46,337 nt of DNA from positions 1 to 46,337 of the forward strand of contig NZ_JAQOSO010000030.1 in assembly GCF_030068505.1 (NCBI RefSeq). Direction: 5' to 3'. The position numbers were made by a program, and so were the translations under genes. Below, in pieces: positions 26,613 through 34,718 of the stretch (positions are counted from its first letter, which is position 1; every line of letters begins with the position of its first letter). The stretch is from Roseofilum capinflatum BLCC-M114. GTDB lineage: Bacteria > Cyanobacteriota > Cyanobacteriia > Cyanobacteriales > Desertifilaceae. The notes under the pieces are model-generated. The model did no database searches and was not told the DNA's origin. It worked only from the letters and a program-made list of their open reading frames with translations.

Positions 26613-28766
26613 ATGGTTAATTTTTTTGAGCAGTTGCGGCGCTTTCTGGGGAGTGAACCCAGTTCTCCCCCAGATCAGTCCTCCGCTCCCGTCCAGGCAA
26701 AATCTCCGATCCCAGAGTCAGACATCGGCTTGGTACTGCAACGGGGGGGCGAACAATGGCTTTTAGAAAAAGCCCCGGATCGGCTCACGGTGGCCGTCAA
26801 GTCCCAGACCTCTCCCGATGATTGGCACAGGGATCTGCCCTCCTTAGCCACTCGCCCCATTTCCGCCCATTTCTCCGAATTAACCGTCGATCCCCAAAGC
26901 TTAGAAACAGCCATTACCTCCGCTCGCAGTTCCCAAGATGTGGCCTTTGCCAGCCATGTCTATCAGATCAAAGATGCGCCGGGAACCTACACCTATTTGT
27001 CCAACGAGATCACCATTCAATGGTCAGAACCGAGCGATAAACCAACCCGCAACGGCCTGATTCAACAGTATGGCTTGCGGGAGATCAAACCCGTGGACAC
27101 CCTTCCAGATACCTGGGTCTATCAACTGACGGAAAACTCGACCGAAAATCCGATTAAAATTGCTAACCGTCTGATGGCTTCTCCCGCCGTAGTTGCGGCT
27201 GAACCTAATTTAATTATCCCCAGCCAACCCATGTATCGCCCCACAGATGGGTTTTATAGTCAACAATGGTATCTCAATCATAATGGGGGCAATACTCTGG
27301 CCACCGGCTCTCACATCGATGCCGAACGAGCTTGGGATATGACTAGGGGCGATCGCTCCATTGTCGTCGCTGTCGCCGATGATGCCATGGATCTCAACCA
27401 TCCCGACTTCCAAGGACTTGGCAAAATTGTCGCCCCCAAAGACTTCAAAGGCCAAGACTTTATCCCCCAACCCGAAGGACTGGTAGAAAACCATGGAACC
27501 TCCTGTGCCGGAGTTGCCATTGCCGAAGAAAACGGCTCCGGGATCGTCGGAGTCGCCCCCGGATGCTCCCTGATGCCCGTCCGCACCACCGGCTTCCTGG
27601 ATGATAATTCCATCGAACAACTCTTTGATTGGTGTGTTAATCGCGGCGCTGCCGTCATTTCCTGTAGTTGGGGGCCAGCCGCCGTTAACTTTCCCCTCTC
27701 CCTGCGCCAAAATGCTGCCCTCACCAAAGCCGCCACCCAAGGCCGACAGGGGAAAGGCTGTGTGATTGTTTTTGCCTCTGGTAATGCCAACCGCCCCATC
27801 AACGACACGGTTTATGAGCAAGGCTGGCCCAATAATGTCATTTCTGGCAATACCCGATGGTTAGCCGGGTTTCCTATCCATCCCAATGTGATTGCTGTCT
27901 CTGCCTGTTCCAGTCTGAGCAAAAAAGCCATTTACAGCAACTGGGGGAAAGAAATCGCCGTTTGTGCCCCTTCCAATAATGCCCCTCCAGGGATTTGGCT
28001 GCAACAAACCGGCTTTATCCAAACCCCTCCGGCTGTCACCAGTGCCACCCCAGGGTTAGGGGTATTTACTACTGATCGAGTCGGGGGGGCAGGCTATGGA
28101 ACCGGAGATTTTACCGGCACGTTTGGGGGAACCTCTAGTGCTTGTCCCATTGTGGCTGGAGTGGCGGCGCTTGTCTTATCGGCAAATCCTAATTTAACAG
28201 CCGCCCAGGTCAAGCAAATTTTAATCTCCAATACCGATAAAATTACGGATCTAGACCCCGATCCTCAGTTTGGCTTTCGTAAGGGCACTTATGATAGTAG
28301 CGGCCATTCTGAGTGGTTTGGCTATGGTAAAGTGAATGCCTATAAAGCAGTTTCGGCTGCTGCGCGATCGCGTCCTACTCCTCCCACTGTCAGTCGCTGG
28401 ATTCAACGCCAAAATTATGCCAGCGTCGCCATTCGCGATTATGATAGTCGTGGCATTAGCAGCTCGATGTATATTTCTGAAAGCAATGCATTACGGGATA
28501 TCCAAGTTACCGTCGATATCGATCACAGTTTCTTAGGCGATATTCAAGTGAGTCTAATTGCTCCCAATAATCAAACGATTTTGCTACAAAACCGGACATT
28601 AGCGAGACAAACCCGACTTCAGCATACCTATACCTCTGCCCAACGTCCCTTATTAAAAAGATTAGTTAATCTCTCGGTTCGCGGAGTTTGGAAGTTACAA
28701 GTCATTGACCATGCTTTAGGTAATACGGGCACATTAAGAGGTTGGGTATTGACATTAGGAATTTAA
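26613..28766 (+). CDS. Kexin/furin-like subtilase with P domain
   Basis: The 717-residue protein has a pro-region of about 200 residues, then an S8 peptidase domain. The catalytic Asp is in VVAVADDAMDLNHPD near residue 255, His in NHGTSCAGVA near 294 and Ser in GGTSSACPIVAG near 508. The DD-form of the Asp motif is shared with kexin and furin. A C-terminal P domain follows (about 600-715, ALRDIQVTVDIDHSFLGDIQVSLIAP, in two parts). The N-terminus MVNFFEQLRRFLG has no signal peptide, so the enzyme may be cytoplasmic or use another export route. It resembles calcium-dependent cyanobacterial proteases. The ATG at 26613 was chosen over a GTG nine bases upstream. Confidence 0.87.
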   Translation: MVNFFEQLRRFLGSEPSSPPDQSSAPVQAKSPIPESDIGLVLQRGGEQWLLEKAPDRLTVAVKSQTSPDDWHRDLPSLATRPISAHFSELTVDPQSLETAITSARSSQDVAFASHVYQIKDAPGTYTYLSNEITIQWSEPSDKPTRNGLIQQYGLREIKPVDTLPDTWVYQLTENSTENPIKIANRLMASPAVVAAEPNLIIPSQPMYRPTDGFYSQQWYLNHNGGNTLATGSHIDAERAWDMTRGDRSIVVAVADDAMDLNHPDFQGLGKIVAPKDFKGQDFIPQPEGLVENHGTSCAGVAIAEENGSGIVGVAPGCSLMPVRTTGFLDDNSIEQLFDWCVNRGAAVISCSWGPAAVNFPLSLRQNAALTKAATQGRQGKGCVIVFASGNANRPINDTVYEQGWPNNVISGNTRWLAGFPIHPNVIAVSACSSLSKKAIYSNWGKEIAVCAPSNNAPPGIWLQQTGFIQTPPAVTSATPGLGVFTTDRVGGAGYGTGDFTGTFGGTSSACPIVAGVAALVLSANPNLTAAQVKQILISNTDKITDLDPDPQFGFRKGTYDSSGHSEWFGYGKVNAYKAVSAAARSRPTPPTVSRWIQRQNYASVAIRDYDSRGISSSMYISESNALRDIQVTVDIDHSFLGDIQVSLIAPNNQTILLQNRTLARQTRLQHTYTSAQRPLLKRLVNLSVRGVWKLQVIDHALGNTGTLRGWVLTLGI

Positions 28767-28786
28767 AGCAAGGGCTGTAACTAACG

Positions 28787-29410
28787 ATGTCTCGATTGAC
28801 CATTATCAAGCCAGAGCAATCCTATACTTTTGCGGATTACTTTAAACTCAACTTTGCCCCGCAAGATATTCTGGCCTATTTTCAGGTTTCGTTGCAACGG
28901 CGATCGCTACACTTTCCCCAGTATACTGGCCCTCTCGATCGCCTACTCAACCTCAAAACCCGCATTGAAGAGAGTCTCCCCCGTCTTAGCCTCACCAGCG
29001 AAATGGCACGGCGAGAATTTTTAATCGCCCCCGTTTTAACCGACTTGCTCCACTATACCCAAGCCACCCTCAATGTTGAATATCCCGTTGTCGTGAGCCA
29101 TCAACTCAAAGGTTCCCTCGATTATCTGCTGCAAAATGATGGGGTTTTCCTCGTCATTGAAGCTAAAAATGAAGATCTAGAACGGGGTTTTGTGCAACTG
29201 GCGATCGAACTCATTGCCCTCGATCAATGGATCGAGTCCGATCAAACCCTCCTCCAGGGAGCAATTTCCACCGGCAATATCTGGCAATTCGCTCAATTCG
29301 ATCGCCACTCTCGTCAAGTCACTCAAGACCTTAATCTTTACCGTGTCCCCGCCGATCTAGAAGACCTCCTACGCATTTTAGTTCAAACTCTGAATCATGA
29401 GAGCGCGTAG
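28787..29410 (+). CDS. PD-(D/E)XK nuclease-like protein
   Basis: The 207-residue protein contains a compact PD-(D/E)XK signature: Glu near residue 98, Asp in KGSLDYLLQNDG near 112, and VFLVIEAKNED near 121-131 with the Glu-X-Lys pair. It is followed by a conserved helix with Gln (VQLAIELIALDQW). It is probably a restriction-endonuclease-fold protein, but nuclease activity is not shown and some family members do not cut DNA. It starts 20 bases after the subtilase stop, so the two could be co-transcribed. No methyltransferase partner is adjacent. Confidence 0.6.
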   Translation: MSRLTIIKPEQSYTFADYFKLNFAPQDILAYFQVSLQRRSLHFPQYTGPLDRLLNLKTRIEESLPRLSLTSEMARREFLIAPVLTDLLHYTQATLNVEYPVVVSHQLKGSLDYLLQNDGVFLVIEAKNEDLERGFVQLAIELIALDQWIESDQTLLQGAISTGNIWQFAQFDRHSRQVTQDLNLYRVPADLEDLLRILVQTLNHESA

Positions 29411-29433
29411 TGGACTGTTTCAACTAAAATAGG

Positions 29434-29562
29434 GCATTAGCGTAGTGCCGTGACAACCCTAAAATGGTGGGTTACGGCGGATTGATAGATTGCTGTCAGA
29501 GTCTAGGTTTTAGCCGCCTAACCCACCCTACGCTAATGCACATTTTTAGCTGTGTCACGGCA
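29434..29562. repeat. Nested inverted repeats, possible small non-coding mobile element
   Basis: This non-coding stretch has three nested inverted repeat pairs in order from outside to inside: TGCCGTGACA (29446-29455) with TGTCACGGCA (29553-29562), GCATTAGCGTAG (29434-29445) with CTACGCTAATGC (29528-29539), and GGTGGGTTACGGCGG (29466-29480) with CCGCCTAACCCACC (29514-29527, one base shorter). The order of arms is partly interleaved. No transposase is nearby. The rest to 29746 is non-coding and holds a related GTAGGGTGCGTTAGCG motif near 29563. Confidence 0.6.
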
Positions 29563-29746
29563 GTAGGGTGCGTTAGCGACAGCGCAGGGCACTTTATATC
29601 AAATCCTTAAAAATACAGCATTTTTCGCTGTTATGTGGCACATTAATTGCGGTTTTTCAAGATAGCCACAATAGCTCAAAGCCAGATTGAGCCTGTTTTT
29701 CACTCCCCCCATTCCCCCACTACAGCTCTTTGCGCTGTATGCTACA

Positions 29747-30352
29747 TTATCGGGTTAAAACATCCTCTAATTGCAACTGTATATCGGGAAATATCGGAGA
29801 AACAATCGATTCTCTTAACCGATATTGCTGCTGATTATACTCCTCTCCCTCTAATTGACAAACCGTAAATGTGGGTTGCTTTGGTTTCCCAATAAATGCC
29901 GTTCCCCCCAATCCCCTAAAGTCTACAATCCAATATTCAGGAATTCCCAACAGCGCATATTCTTCCACTTTGCGAGCATAGTCATTTTCCCAGTTAGAAC
30001 TGACCACTTCTACCACCAGCTTAATCGAGCGCCCCAAGGTAATAATCGGTTCTCTTTGCCATAGGGGTTCACGGTCTAATAGAGTTTCATCTAAAACCAG
30101 AACATCAGGACGACGCGCTGTAGCGATATCGGCAAACGGTTGAATTAAGCAGGTGCGGGGAATGAACCAGGGATGTTGAGCATGGGTAATCGCAATCCCA
30201 ATTTTAGTTGCTAGTTTACCACTTACCGTTTCATGGGGGCCAGTGGGTTCCATATCGACTAATTCTCCATCGGCTAATTCATAACGAAAATCATCGCCGT
30301 ATTCAGCAACGAATTGCTCAAAGGTTAGTAATTTAGTCGAAGTGTAAATCAT
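29747..30352 (-). CDS. Uma2 family protein (restriction endonuclease-like fold), second gene
   Basis: The 201-residue protein has the Uma2/DUF820 layout: FRYELADGELVDMEPTG, then ARRPDVLVLDE with the Asp, LVVEVVSSNW with the Glu-Val-Val, and a following Lys region (KVEEYALLGIPEYWIVD). Uma2 proteins are very abundant in cyanobacteria, and their function is unproven; a nuclease role is only suggested by fold. Its start overlaps the stop of the upstream Uma2 gene by ATGA, and the two differ clearly in sequence, so the pair is not a recent duplication. Confidence 0.85.
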   Translation of the reverse strand: MIYTSTKLLTFEQFVAEYGDDFRYELADGELVDMEPTGPHETVSGKLATKIGIAITHAQHPWFIPRTCLIQPFADIATARRPDVLVLDETLLDREPLWQREPIITLGRSIKLVVEVVSSNWENDYARKVEEYALLGIPEYWIVDFRGLGGTAFIGKPKQPTFTVCQLEGEEYNQQQYRLRESIVSPIFPDIQLQLEDVLTR

Positions 30353-30936
30353 AATTTAGAAGCTAAAATTTGACTGGCGGTTAGCTGAAGTTGTGGGAAT
30401 GTGGGGGAGTTGATGAGTTGTTCGCCTTGAAATTCGGTTAGATTATACAATCCATGATCTAATTGACCAAGGGTTACTTTTTGTTCCAGAGGGTCTACAA
30501 TCCAATATTCAGGAATATTTAGCACACTATATTCAGATTGTTTAGAGCGATAGTCATCCATTTTGGTGGAGGGACTGACAACTTCAACTACGAGCAATGG
30601 GGGCGGTTCATTCAGGTTAATGACGGCTTCCCGTTCGGCCATGTCTTCCCATTGTTCTTGAGATAAGAGGGTAATATCGGGAATGCGGCAGGTATCCCAA
30701 CGACCTCCACGAGGGGAGCGAACGGCAACTAAACCGGGTAGGACGGTTAAGGGTTCTTTGGATGTGGCTAAAGTCTGCTCAAATTGCAGCAGTAAAAAAC
30801 GAATAATTGCCCCATGTTTTCCTGTTCCTAAACTCATCGCTACTAATTCTCCATTGACCAGTTCGTAGCGAGTATCTGTGCCATCCTCATAGGTTAGATA
30901 TTCCTCAAAGCTTATTTTTTGGGTCGTCAGAGTCAT
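30349..30936 (-). CDS. Uma2 family protein, first gene
   Basis: The 195-residue protein has the same layout as its neighbour: TRYELVNGELVAMSLGTGKH, CRIPDITLLS with the Asp, LLVVEVVSPSTK with the Glu, and SEYSVLNIPEYWIVDP. It is likely a restriction endonuclease-like fold. It is the first gene of a two-gene unit, translationally coupled to the next by a four-base overlap. No other gene in the surrounding region suggests a specific job. Confidence 0.85.
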   Translation of the reverse strand: MTLTTQKISFEEYLTYEDGTDTRYELVNGELVAMSLGTGKHGAIIRFLLLQFEQTLATSKEPLTVLPGLVAVRSPRGGRWDTCRIPDITLLSQEQWEDMAEREAVINLNEPPPLLVVEVVSPSTKMDDYRSKQSEYSVLNIPEYWIVDPLEQKVTLGQLDHGLYNLTEFQGEQLINSPTFPQLQLTASQILASKL

Positions 30937-30959
30937 AACTGCTTAGTCGAGTTTAATGT

Positions 30960-31553
30960 TTAGGGTACTAATGGCTCGTAAATCATCCGAGTCTGAATGG
31001 AAATGCCCAGAGTGGGAGACTTCCATCCCAGAATCCAATAATCTTCTTTTGCATTGGGGAAAGGAGTTTGGCAGTGGTTGTAAACGGTACAAGCAAAATT
31101 TTTGATATATTCTTCTGTTGTCTCATCAAGACTGATAAAAACTGCTTTGCGAGCGATTCGATGAATTTCCTTCAAAGCCGCTTCAATATCTTCAACAAAC
31201 AATAAAGAACTTAAGCAAAAGACAAAATCGTAAGACTTACTTGCAACACTTGCTAGAGCAGTTTCAATCGGCTGGTGAATGACTTGGTAGCCTCTTTGGG
31301 CGGCAATTTCTAGCATTTTGCCAGAAATATCAATTCCTGTATACTGAAAATCTCCTTCCAGAAGCTGACTTAGGAAACCGGTTCCATAACCGATATCGAG
31401 AATTTTGCCTGTGGCTTGAGTCCCATAATATTTTTGAAAGATTTTGTGAGCTTCAAGCACTTGTTGAGCATTGCAATCTGGATCTTTTAAGGTTTCGTCA
31501 TATTTAGGTGCAAACTTGTCGTAAAACTGCTCGGCTGAAATTTTATTAGACAT
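30960..31553 (-). CDS. SAM-dependent class I methyltransferase
   Basis: The 197-residue protein has motif I KILDIGYGTGFLSQLL near residues 54-69 and an acidic ribose-binding GIDISGKMLEIA near 83-94. It then has the motif DFVFCLSSLLFVED. It belongs to the Methyltransf_11/25-type family; the substrate cannot be told. It is followed by the Uma2 gene after 23 bases. Nothing in the neighbourhood indicates a pathway. Confidence 0.8.
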   Translation of the reverse strand: MSNKISAEQFYDKFAPKYDETLKDPDCNAQQVLEAHKIFQKYYGTQATGKILDIGYGTGFLSQLLEGDFQYTGIDISGKMLEIAAQRGYQVIHQPIETALASVASKSYDFVFCLSSLLFVEDIEAALKEIHRIARKAVFISLDETTEEYIKNFACTVYNHCQTPFPNAKEDYWILGWKSPTLGISIQTRMIYEPLVP

Positions 31554-31590
31554 GGTTTTTCTGTAAGGTTATTGATCTTGATGCGTTGGC

Positions 31591-31630
31591 CAGCAGGTTG
31601 GGTTCGCCGGTTGCGTCCTCCAACCTACTG
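31591..31630. repeat. Inverted repeat downstream of petG
   Basis: CAGCAGGTTGG (31591-31601) and CCAACCTACTG (31620-31630) pair over 11 positions with one mismatch, with an 18-base loop. It lies 18 bases beyond the petG stop on the minus strand. No T-tract follows the stem, so it is more likely an interspersed repeat than a clear terminator. Confidence 0.45.
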
Positions 31631-31647
31631 ATTGCTCCTAGGGAGAT

Positions 31648-31758
31648 CTAACCGAGTTGATTGCCTCGTTTGTACTGGAGATAGGCAGCTACAAACAAGC
31701 CAGCGAGGGTAATGGGAATTAAGCCGAGTACGATGCCGGAAACTAGGGGTTCTACCAT
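31648..31758 (-). CDS. petG: Cytochrome b6f complex subunit PetG
   Basis: The 36-residue protein reads [18 protein letters not shown] followed by [18 protein letters not shown]. It has one membrane helix of about 22 residues and a basic tail, which matches PetG (subunit 5) of the thylakoid cytochrome b6f complex, a small subunit needed for complex stability. An AAGGAG lies 11 bases before the ATG. It is downstream of mltA on the same strand with a 53-base gap. This gene is too short for ordinary ORF length cut-offs. Confidence 0.92.
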   Translation of the reverse strand: MVEPLVSGIVLGLIPITLAGLFVAAYLQYKRGNQLG

Positions 31759-31811
31759 GGGTTTAGGTTCTCCTTTTGAATTGGTGTGATGATAACGGTG
31801 TGTTTTCTATC

Positions 31812-32975
31812 CTATCGCTTCAGGAGCAGGTAATAAAGCTCTCCGTTGGAGTGGGTTAACCCTGCGCGATCGCCCGCTTCTTGTCCAGTTCCCATAAAGA
31901 CATCCACCCGTCCCGCTCCTTTGATGGCGCTTCCGGTATCTTGATCGAGGACAAACCGACTTACCCAAGTGGGTTCGAGCTGCCCCCGTGCATTGCGTTC
32001 GGGAAGGGGAGCCTGAATGAGAGCCAGAGCGCCTGGAGGCATGAGGGATTTATCGGTGGCAATGGAGCGCCCCGCAGTGACGGGTACGCTTAAATTCCCG
32101 GTGGCGGGTTGTCCCTGGGTTTCCTTAAAAAAGATAAAACTTTGATTGCGGGGTAAATACTCGTTCATCTGTTCGGGGAACTGATGAAAATAGTCGATGA
32201 GTTTGGGTAAGGTTAAGGACTCTAGGGGAAAGATGCCCGCGTTCACCAGTTCTTTACCAATGCTGGTATAAGGATGATCGGTTTTCCCCGCATATCCAAC
32301 AGTCATCACCTGGCCATTGGGAAGTTGGATCTGGGCAGAACCTTGGACATGGACGAGAAAGGCTTCTAGGCGATCGCCCAGCCAAACGATTTCGGTTCCT
32401 CGTAGGGGACTTTGCCACCCTAGTCCATCTTCCCCTTCCAGTTGGCGACGGGTGGGATGGGGTGTCTCCCAGTCCTCGAAGTCTGCGGGACGAGCATAGA
32501 GGGGATAGCGATATTGGGCGGTTCGGGTGCGACTTCCGGCATAGGTGGGTTCAAAATAGCCGGTAAACCCGACGGTTCCTTGCCCATCGTTTCCGACGGA
32601 CTGATACCAGGTAAATTCTCGCTGCACGGCTCTCTGGAGTTCGGCGGCACTGCGGGAAGAAACGAGGATCTGGCGAAAGCGAATTAATGACCGACGGACG
32701 CGATCGCGGGTAATCTCTGGATGGTTTAATTCGGTGTAGTCTTCGATCGCCTTGGGCGTTTGCAAATATTGCAAACTATAATCAATGGCCCTTAAGAGCG
32801 ATCTTTTATCTCCAGAAGGGCCAAACAGGCGATCGTCCCAACCCAGATCCCCCTCCCCTCTCTGGGTGACTTCTAGGGCATCTACCGCAGGAGAAGGTAA
32901 GGGAGTCTGCCCCCAAACTAGAGGCATCCAACTGAGTCCAAGGGTTAAAATCAGGGAGGTGAGGAGGGGTTTCAT
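31812..32975 (-). CDS. mltA: Membrane-bound lytic murein transglycosylase A
   Basis: The 387-residue protein cuts glycan strands of peptidoglycan with formation of 1,6-anhydro ends. A signal peptide (residues 1-22, ending in WMPLVWG) is present, but I see no lipobox. The MltA domain lies at about 100-290 (FTGYFEPTYAGSRTR, VHVQGSAQIQLPNG). A 3D domain with its three aspartates follows near 342-358 (DQDTGSAIKGAGRVDVF). Its first 210 bases are repeated 1369 bp downstream as a fragment. Confidence 0.9.
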   Translation of the reverse strand: MKPLLTSLILTLGLSWMPLVWGQTPLPSPAVDALEVTQRGEGDLGWDDRLFGPSGDKRSLLRAIDYSLQYLQTPKAIEDYTELNHPEITRDRVRRSLIRFRQILVSSRSAAELQRAVQREFTWYQSVGNDGQGTVGFTGYFEPTYAGSRTRTAQYRYPLYARPADFEDWETPHPTRRQLEGEDGLGWQSPLRGTEIVWLGDRLEAFLVHVQGSAQIQLPNGQVMTVGYAGKTDHPYTSIGKELVNAGIFPLESLTLPKLIDYFHQFPEQMNEYLPRNQSFIFFKETQGQPATGNLSVPVTAGRSIATDKSLMPPGALALIQAPLPERNARGQLEPTWVSRFVLDQDTGSAIKGAGRVDVFMGTGQEAGDRAGLTHSNGELYYLLLKR

Positions 32976-33314
32976 AGAGTGTGCTAATCATCCATAGGAG
33001 TTCGATCGATACTGCTGGTATACACCGGTTCGACCCGGATCGCCAGGATACTGATCGGACGAATGACCATATATTCCCCTTCTGTGGTTTTTATGGGTAC
33101 GCTTACAAAGTCGTCACTGTCTTTTTTCTGTACCACCTCAGCCGCGTACCATTTCTGAAAGTCTTTAATGGTGGGAAAGCGTACTACTTCTCGGTGTCCG
33201 CCATTCATGAGCAAATGGACGGCATATTCATCTGGAGTTCTAGGCATGATTGTCGGATTTCAAAATAACTCACCAGACACTATTATGGGACGCGATCGCA
33301 CTAAAATCACGATT
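32764..33314. repeat. Duplicated segment, copy A
   Basis: About 551 bases (5' part of mltA, the 8-base gap, orf87 and flank) recur at 34133-34683 in the same direction with constant offset 1369, with no gaps seen. Differences are mainly single bases: orf87 differs at 4 of 87 residues. The copy ends at 33314, one base before heptamer repeats GGGTAAT (33315-33335). Confidence 0.85.
32984..33247 (-). CDS. Small conserved protein orf87, copy A
   Basis: The 87-residue protein (MPRTPDEYAVHLLMNGG to the end TSSIDRTPMDD) has a basic centre with FQKWYAAEVVQKKDSDDFV, and no signal or membrane helix. I do not recognise a family beyond cyanobacterial conservation. It begins before mltA, with its stop 8 bases from the mltA start, so the two are probably one transcript. 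The DDFVSVPIKT segment suggests a small beta fold. A near-identical copy lies at 34353. Confidence 0.7.
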   Translation of the reverse strand: MPRTPDEYAVHLLMNGGHREVVRFPTIKDFQKWYAAEVVQKKDSDDFVSVPIKTTEGEYMVIRPISILAIRVEPVYTSSIDRTPMDD

Positions 33315-33335
33315 GGGTGATGGGTAATGGGTAAT
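33315..33335. repeat. Heptamer repeat at the end of the duplicated segment
   Basis: GGGTGAT is followed by two GGGTAAT units at 33315-33335. This is the same kind of heptamer as at 23598 and 44064, and it abuts the end of duplicated copy A. A related sequence does not occur at the end of copy B. Confidence 0.6.
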
Positions 33336-33345
33336 AGGAAAATCA

Positions 33346-33810
33346 TTAGGGATAAGCATTAGGATTTTCAACCCTTAAGCCTTCACTAGCGGCTGCAAGA
33401 TTCAATTCATGATCGGCCGAAACAAAAATCAATGCAGGCAATTGATTGGTAATACAGGCAGAATGAACAGCGCAGCCAGCCGCAAGTTGAATGGCATCAT
33501 AACCTCGCAATCCGTAAGTTTCTGATAGCGTCATTGCCGAATTAATAATTATTTCTGTAATTTCAATTACTTGATATTGATTGTGTAAATCAAATCTAAA
33601 TTGATCGCGAGCTAAGGTAGCGTCCGATATACTGATACTGCCACCGCGCGATCGCCGGGTTATGGCTGCGATCACTTCTACTGCCGTAATTGCCACAACA
33701 AACAGTTCATGATTAAGACTGCGATCACATAATCTAACCACCCAAGTCGAGCCGATCTCATTAAGGTAACGTTTAACTAGAGCGCTGCTATCTAGAAAGT
33801 AAATCGTCAT
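33346..33810 (-). CDS. PIN-domain toxin (VapC-like)
   Basis: The 154-residue protein has the PIN acidic residues Asp7 (YFLDSSALVKRY), Glu45 (ITAVEVIAAI), Asp105 (LRGYDAIQLA) and Asp133 (FVSADHEL). It matches VapC length and order, and VapC proteins cut RNA, often tRNA. It directly follows the 88-residue gene with no gap (TAG then ATG). The unit lies inside a direct duplication, so its presence differs from the adjacent housekeeping order. Confidence 0.82.
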   Translation of the reverse strand: MTIYFLDSSALVKRYLNEIGSTWVVRLCDRSLNHELFVVAITAVEVIAAITRRSRGGSISISDATLARDQFRFDLHNQYQVIEITEIIINSAMTLSETYGLRGYDAIQLAAGCAVHSACITNQLPALIFVSADHELNLAAASEGLRVENPNAYP

Positions 33811-34077
33811 CTAGCGCCGTTCTTCGATAATGGTTTCCGAAACAGGCTTTCCTTTGACTGGAATCAGCGATCGTTCATTTGTAGATATTACGCTTGGTTG
33901 TTTTATTTGCTTAACTAAACCCGCATCAAGCAAAGATTGATGAAAAGCCGCTCGATGATCAGAACTCGGTTTTTTTTGGGCAATCGACTTGGCAACAGCT
34001 CCTTCGATCTGATAGAGATCTTCAATCTCTAAAGTCTGCAATCGTTCCAGGATTTGGGGTAAAGTAATTTCTGTCAT
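33811..34077 (-). CDS. Putative antitoxin of the VapC-like toxin
   Basis: The 88-residue protein reads ITLPQILERLQTLEIEDLYQ at the N-terminus and ends in a basic, flexible stretch (SLIPVKGKPVSETIIEERR). The N-terminal half is predicted helical. The flexible tail would fit a toxin-wrapping segment. It is the first gene of a two-gene unit and directly abuts the toxin start. I do not see a ribbon-helix-helix or AbrB motif, so the antitoxin class is unassigned. Confidence 0.7.
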   Translation of the reverse strand: MTEITLPQILERLQTLEIEDLYQIEGAVAKSIAQKKPSSDHRAAFHQSLLDAGLVKQIKQPSVISTNERSLIPVKGKPVSETIIEERR

Positions 34078-34113
34078 AGTGTGACTATTTTGCTGAGAGC
34101 CTCTGCAATTATG

Positions 34114-34344
34114 CTAACATGACTTAATCGGGAAATACTGCAAACTACAATCAATGGCCCTTAAGAGCGATCGCTTATCTCCAGAAGGGCCAAACAGGCG
34201 ATCGCCCCAACCCAGATCCCCCTCCCCTCTCTGGGTGACTTCCAGCGCATCCACCGCAGGAGAAGGTGAAGGAGTCTGCCCCCAAACTGGAGGCATCCAA
34301 GTGAGTCCAACCGTTAAAATCAGGGAGGTGAGGAGGGGTTTCAT
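34114..34344 (-). pseudogene. Truncated mltA copy
   Basis: The frame encodes the first 70 residues of MltA (signal peptide MKPLLTSLILTVGLTWM, the ALEVTQRGEGDLGW region and SLLRAIDCSLQY), then changes to unrelated FPIKSC and stops. Compared with the intact gene it has six to seven substitutions in 70 residues. It has lost the catalytic and 3D domains. Homology begins at 34133; the 34114-34132 part belongs to the flank. Confidence 0.88.
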
Positions 34345-34683
34345 AGAGTGTGCTAATCATCCATGGGAGTTCGATCTATACTGCTGGTATACACTGGTTC
34401 TACCCGGATAGCCAGTATACTATTGGGGCGAATGACCATGTATTCCCCTTCAGTGGTTTTCATGGGGACGCTTACAAAGTCGTCACTATCTTTTTTCTGC
34501 ACCACCTCAGCCGCGTACCACTTCTGAAAGTCTTTGATGGTCGGAAAGCGTACAATTTCTCGGTGTCCTCCACTCATGAGTAAATGGACGGCATATTCAT
34601 CTGGAGTTCTAGGCATGATTGTAGGATTTCAAAATAACTCACCAGACACTATTATGGGACGCGATCGCACTAAAATCACGATT
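34133..34683. repeat. Duplicated segment, copy B
   Basis: This is the second copy of the segment at 32764-33314, with offset 1369. It contains the mltA fragment and orf87 copy B. Together with copy A it flanks the antitoxin-toxin pair and would allow excision of the intervening 1369 bases by homologous recombination. Confidence 0.85.
34353..34616 (-). CDS. Small conserved protein orf87, copy B
   Basis: The 87-residue protein differs from copy A at residues N15S, V21I, I52M and I65N. It is intact, with the same start context. It sits 8 bases before the truncated mltA copy, keeping the operon spacing of the ancestral pair. The changes are conservative except I65N, so both copies may be functional. 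Function is unknown. Confidence 0.7.
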   Translation of the reverse strand: MPRTPDEYAVHLLMSGGHREIVRFPTIKDFQKWYAAEVVQKKDSDDFVSVPMKTTEGEYMVIRPNSILAIRVEPVYTSSIDRTPMDD

Positions 34684-34718
34684 TGGCGATCGGTGAATGG
34701 ATAATTAGTTGTCTTCAA

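Noticed and set aside
27210-27821. Long antisense frame of 203 residues inside the subtilase gene
   Set aside because: It lies opposite a protein with a clear catalytic triad, and its own translation is Gly-rich without domain motifs.
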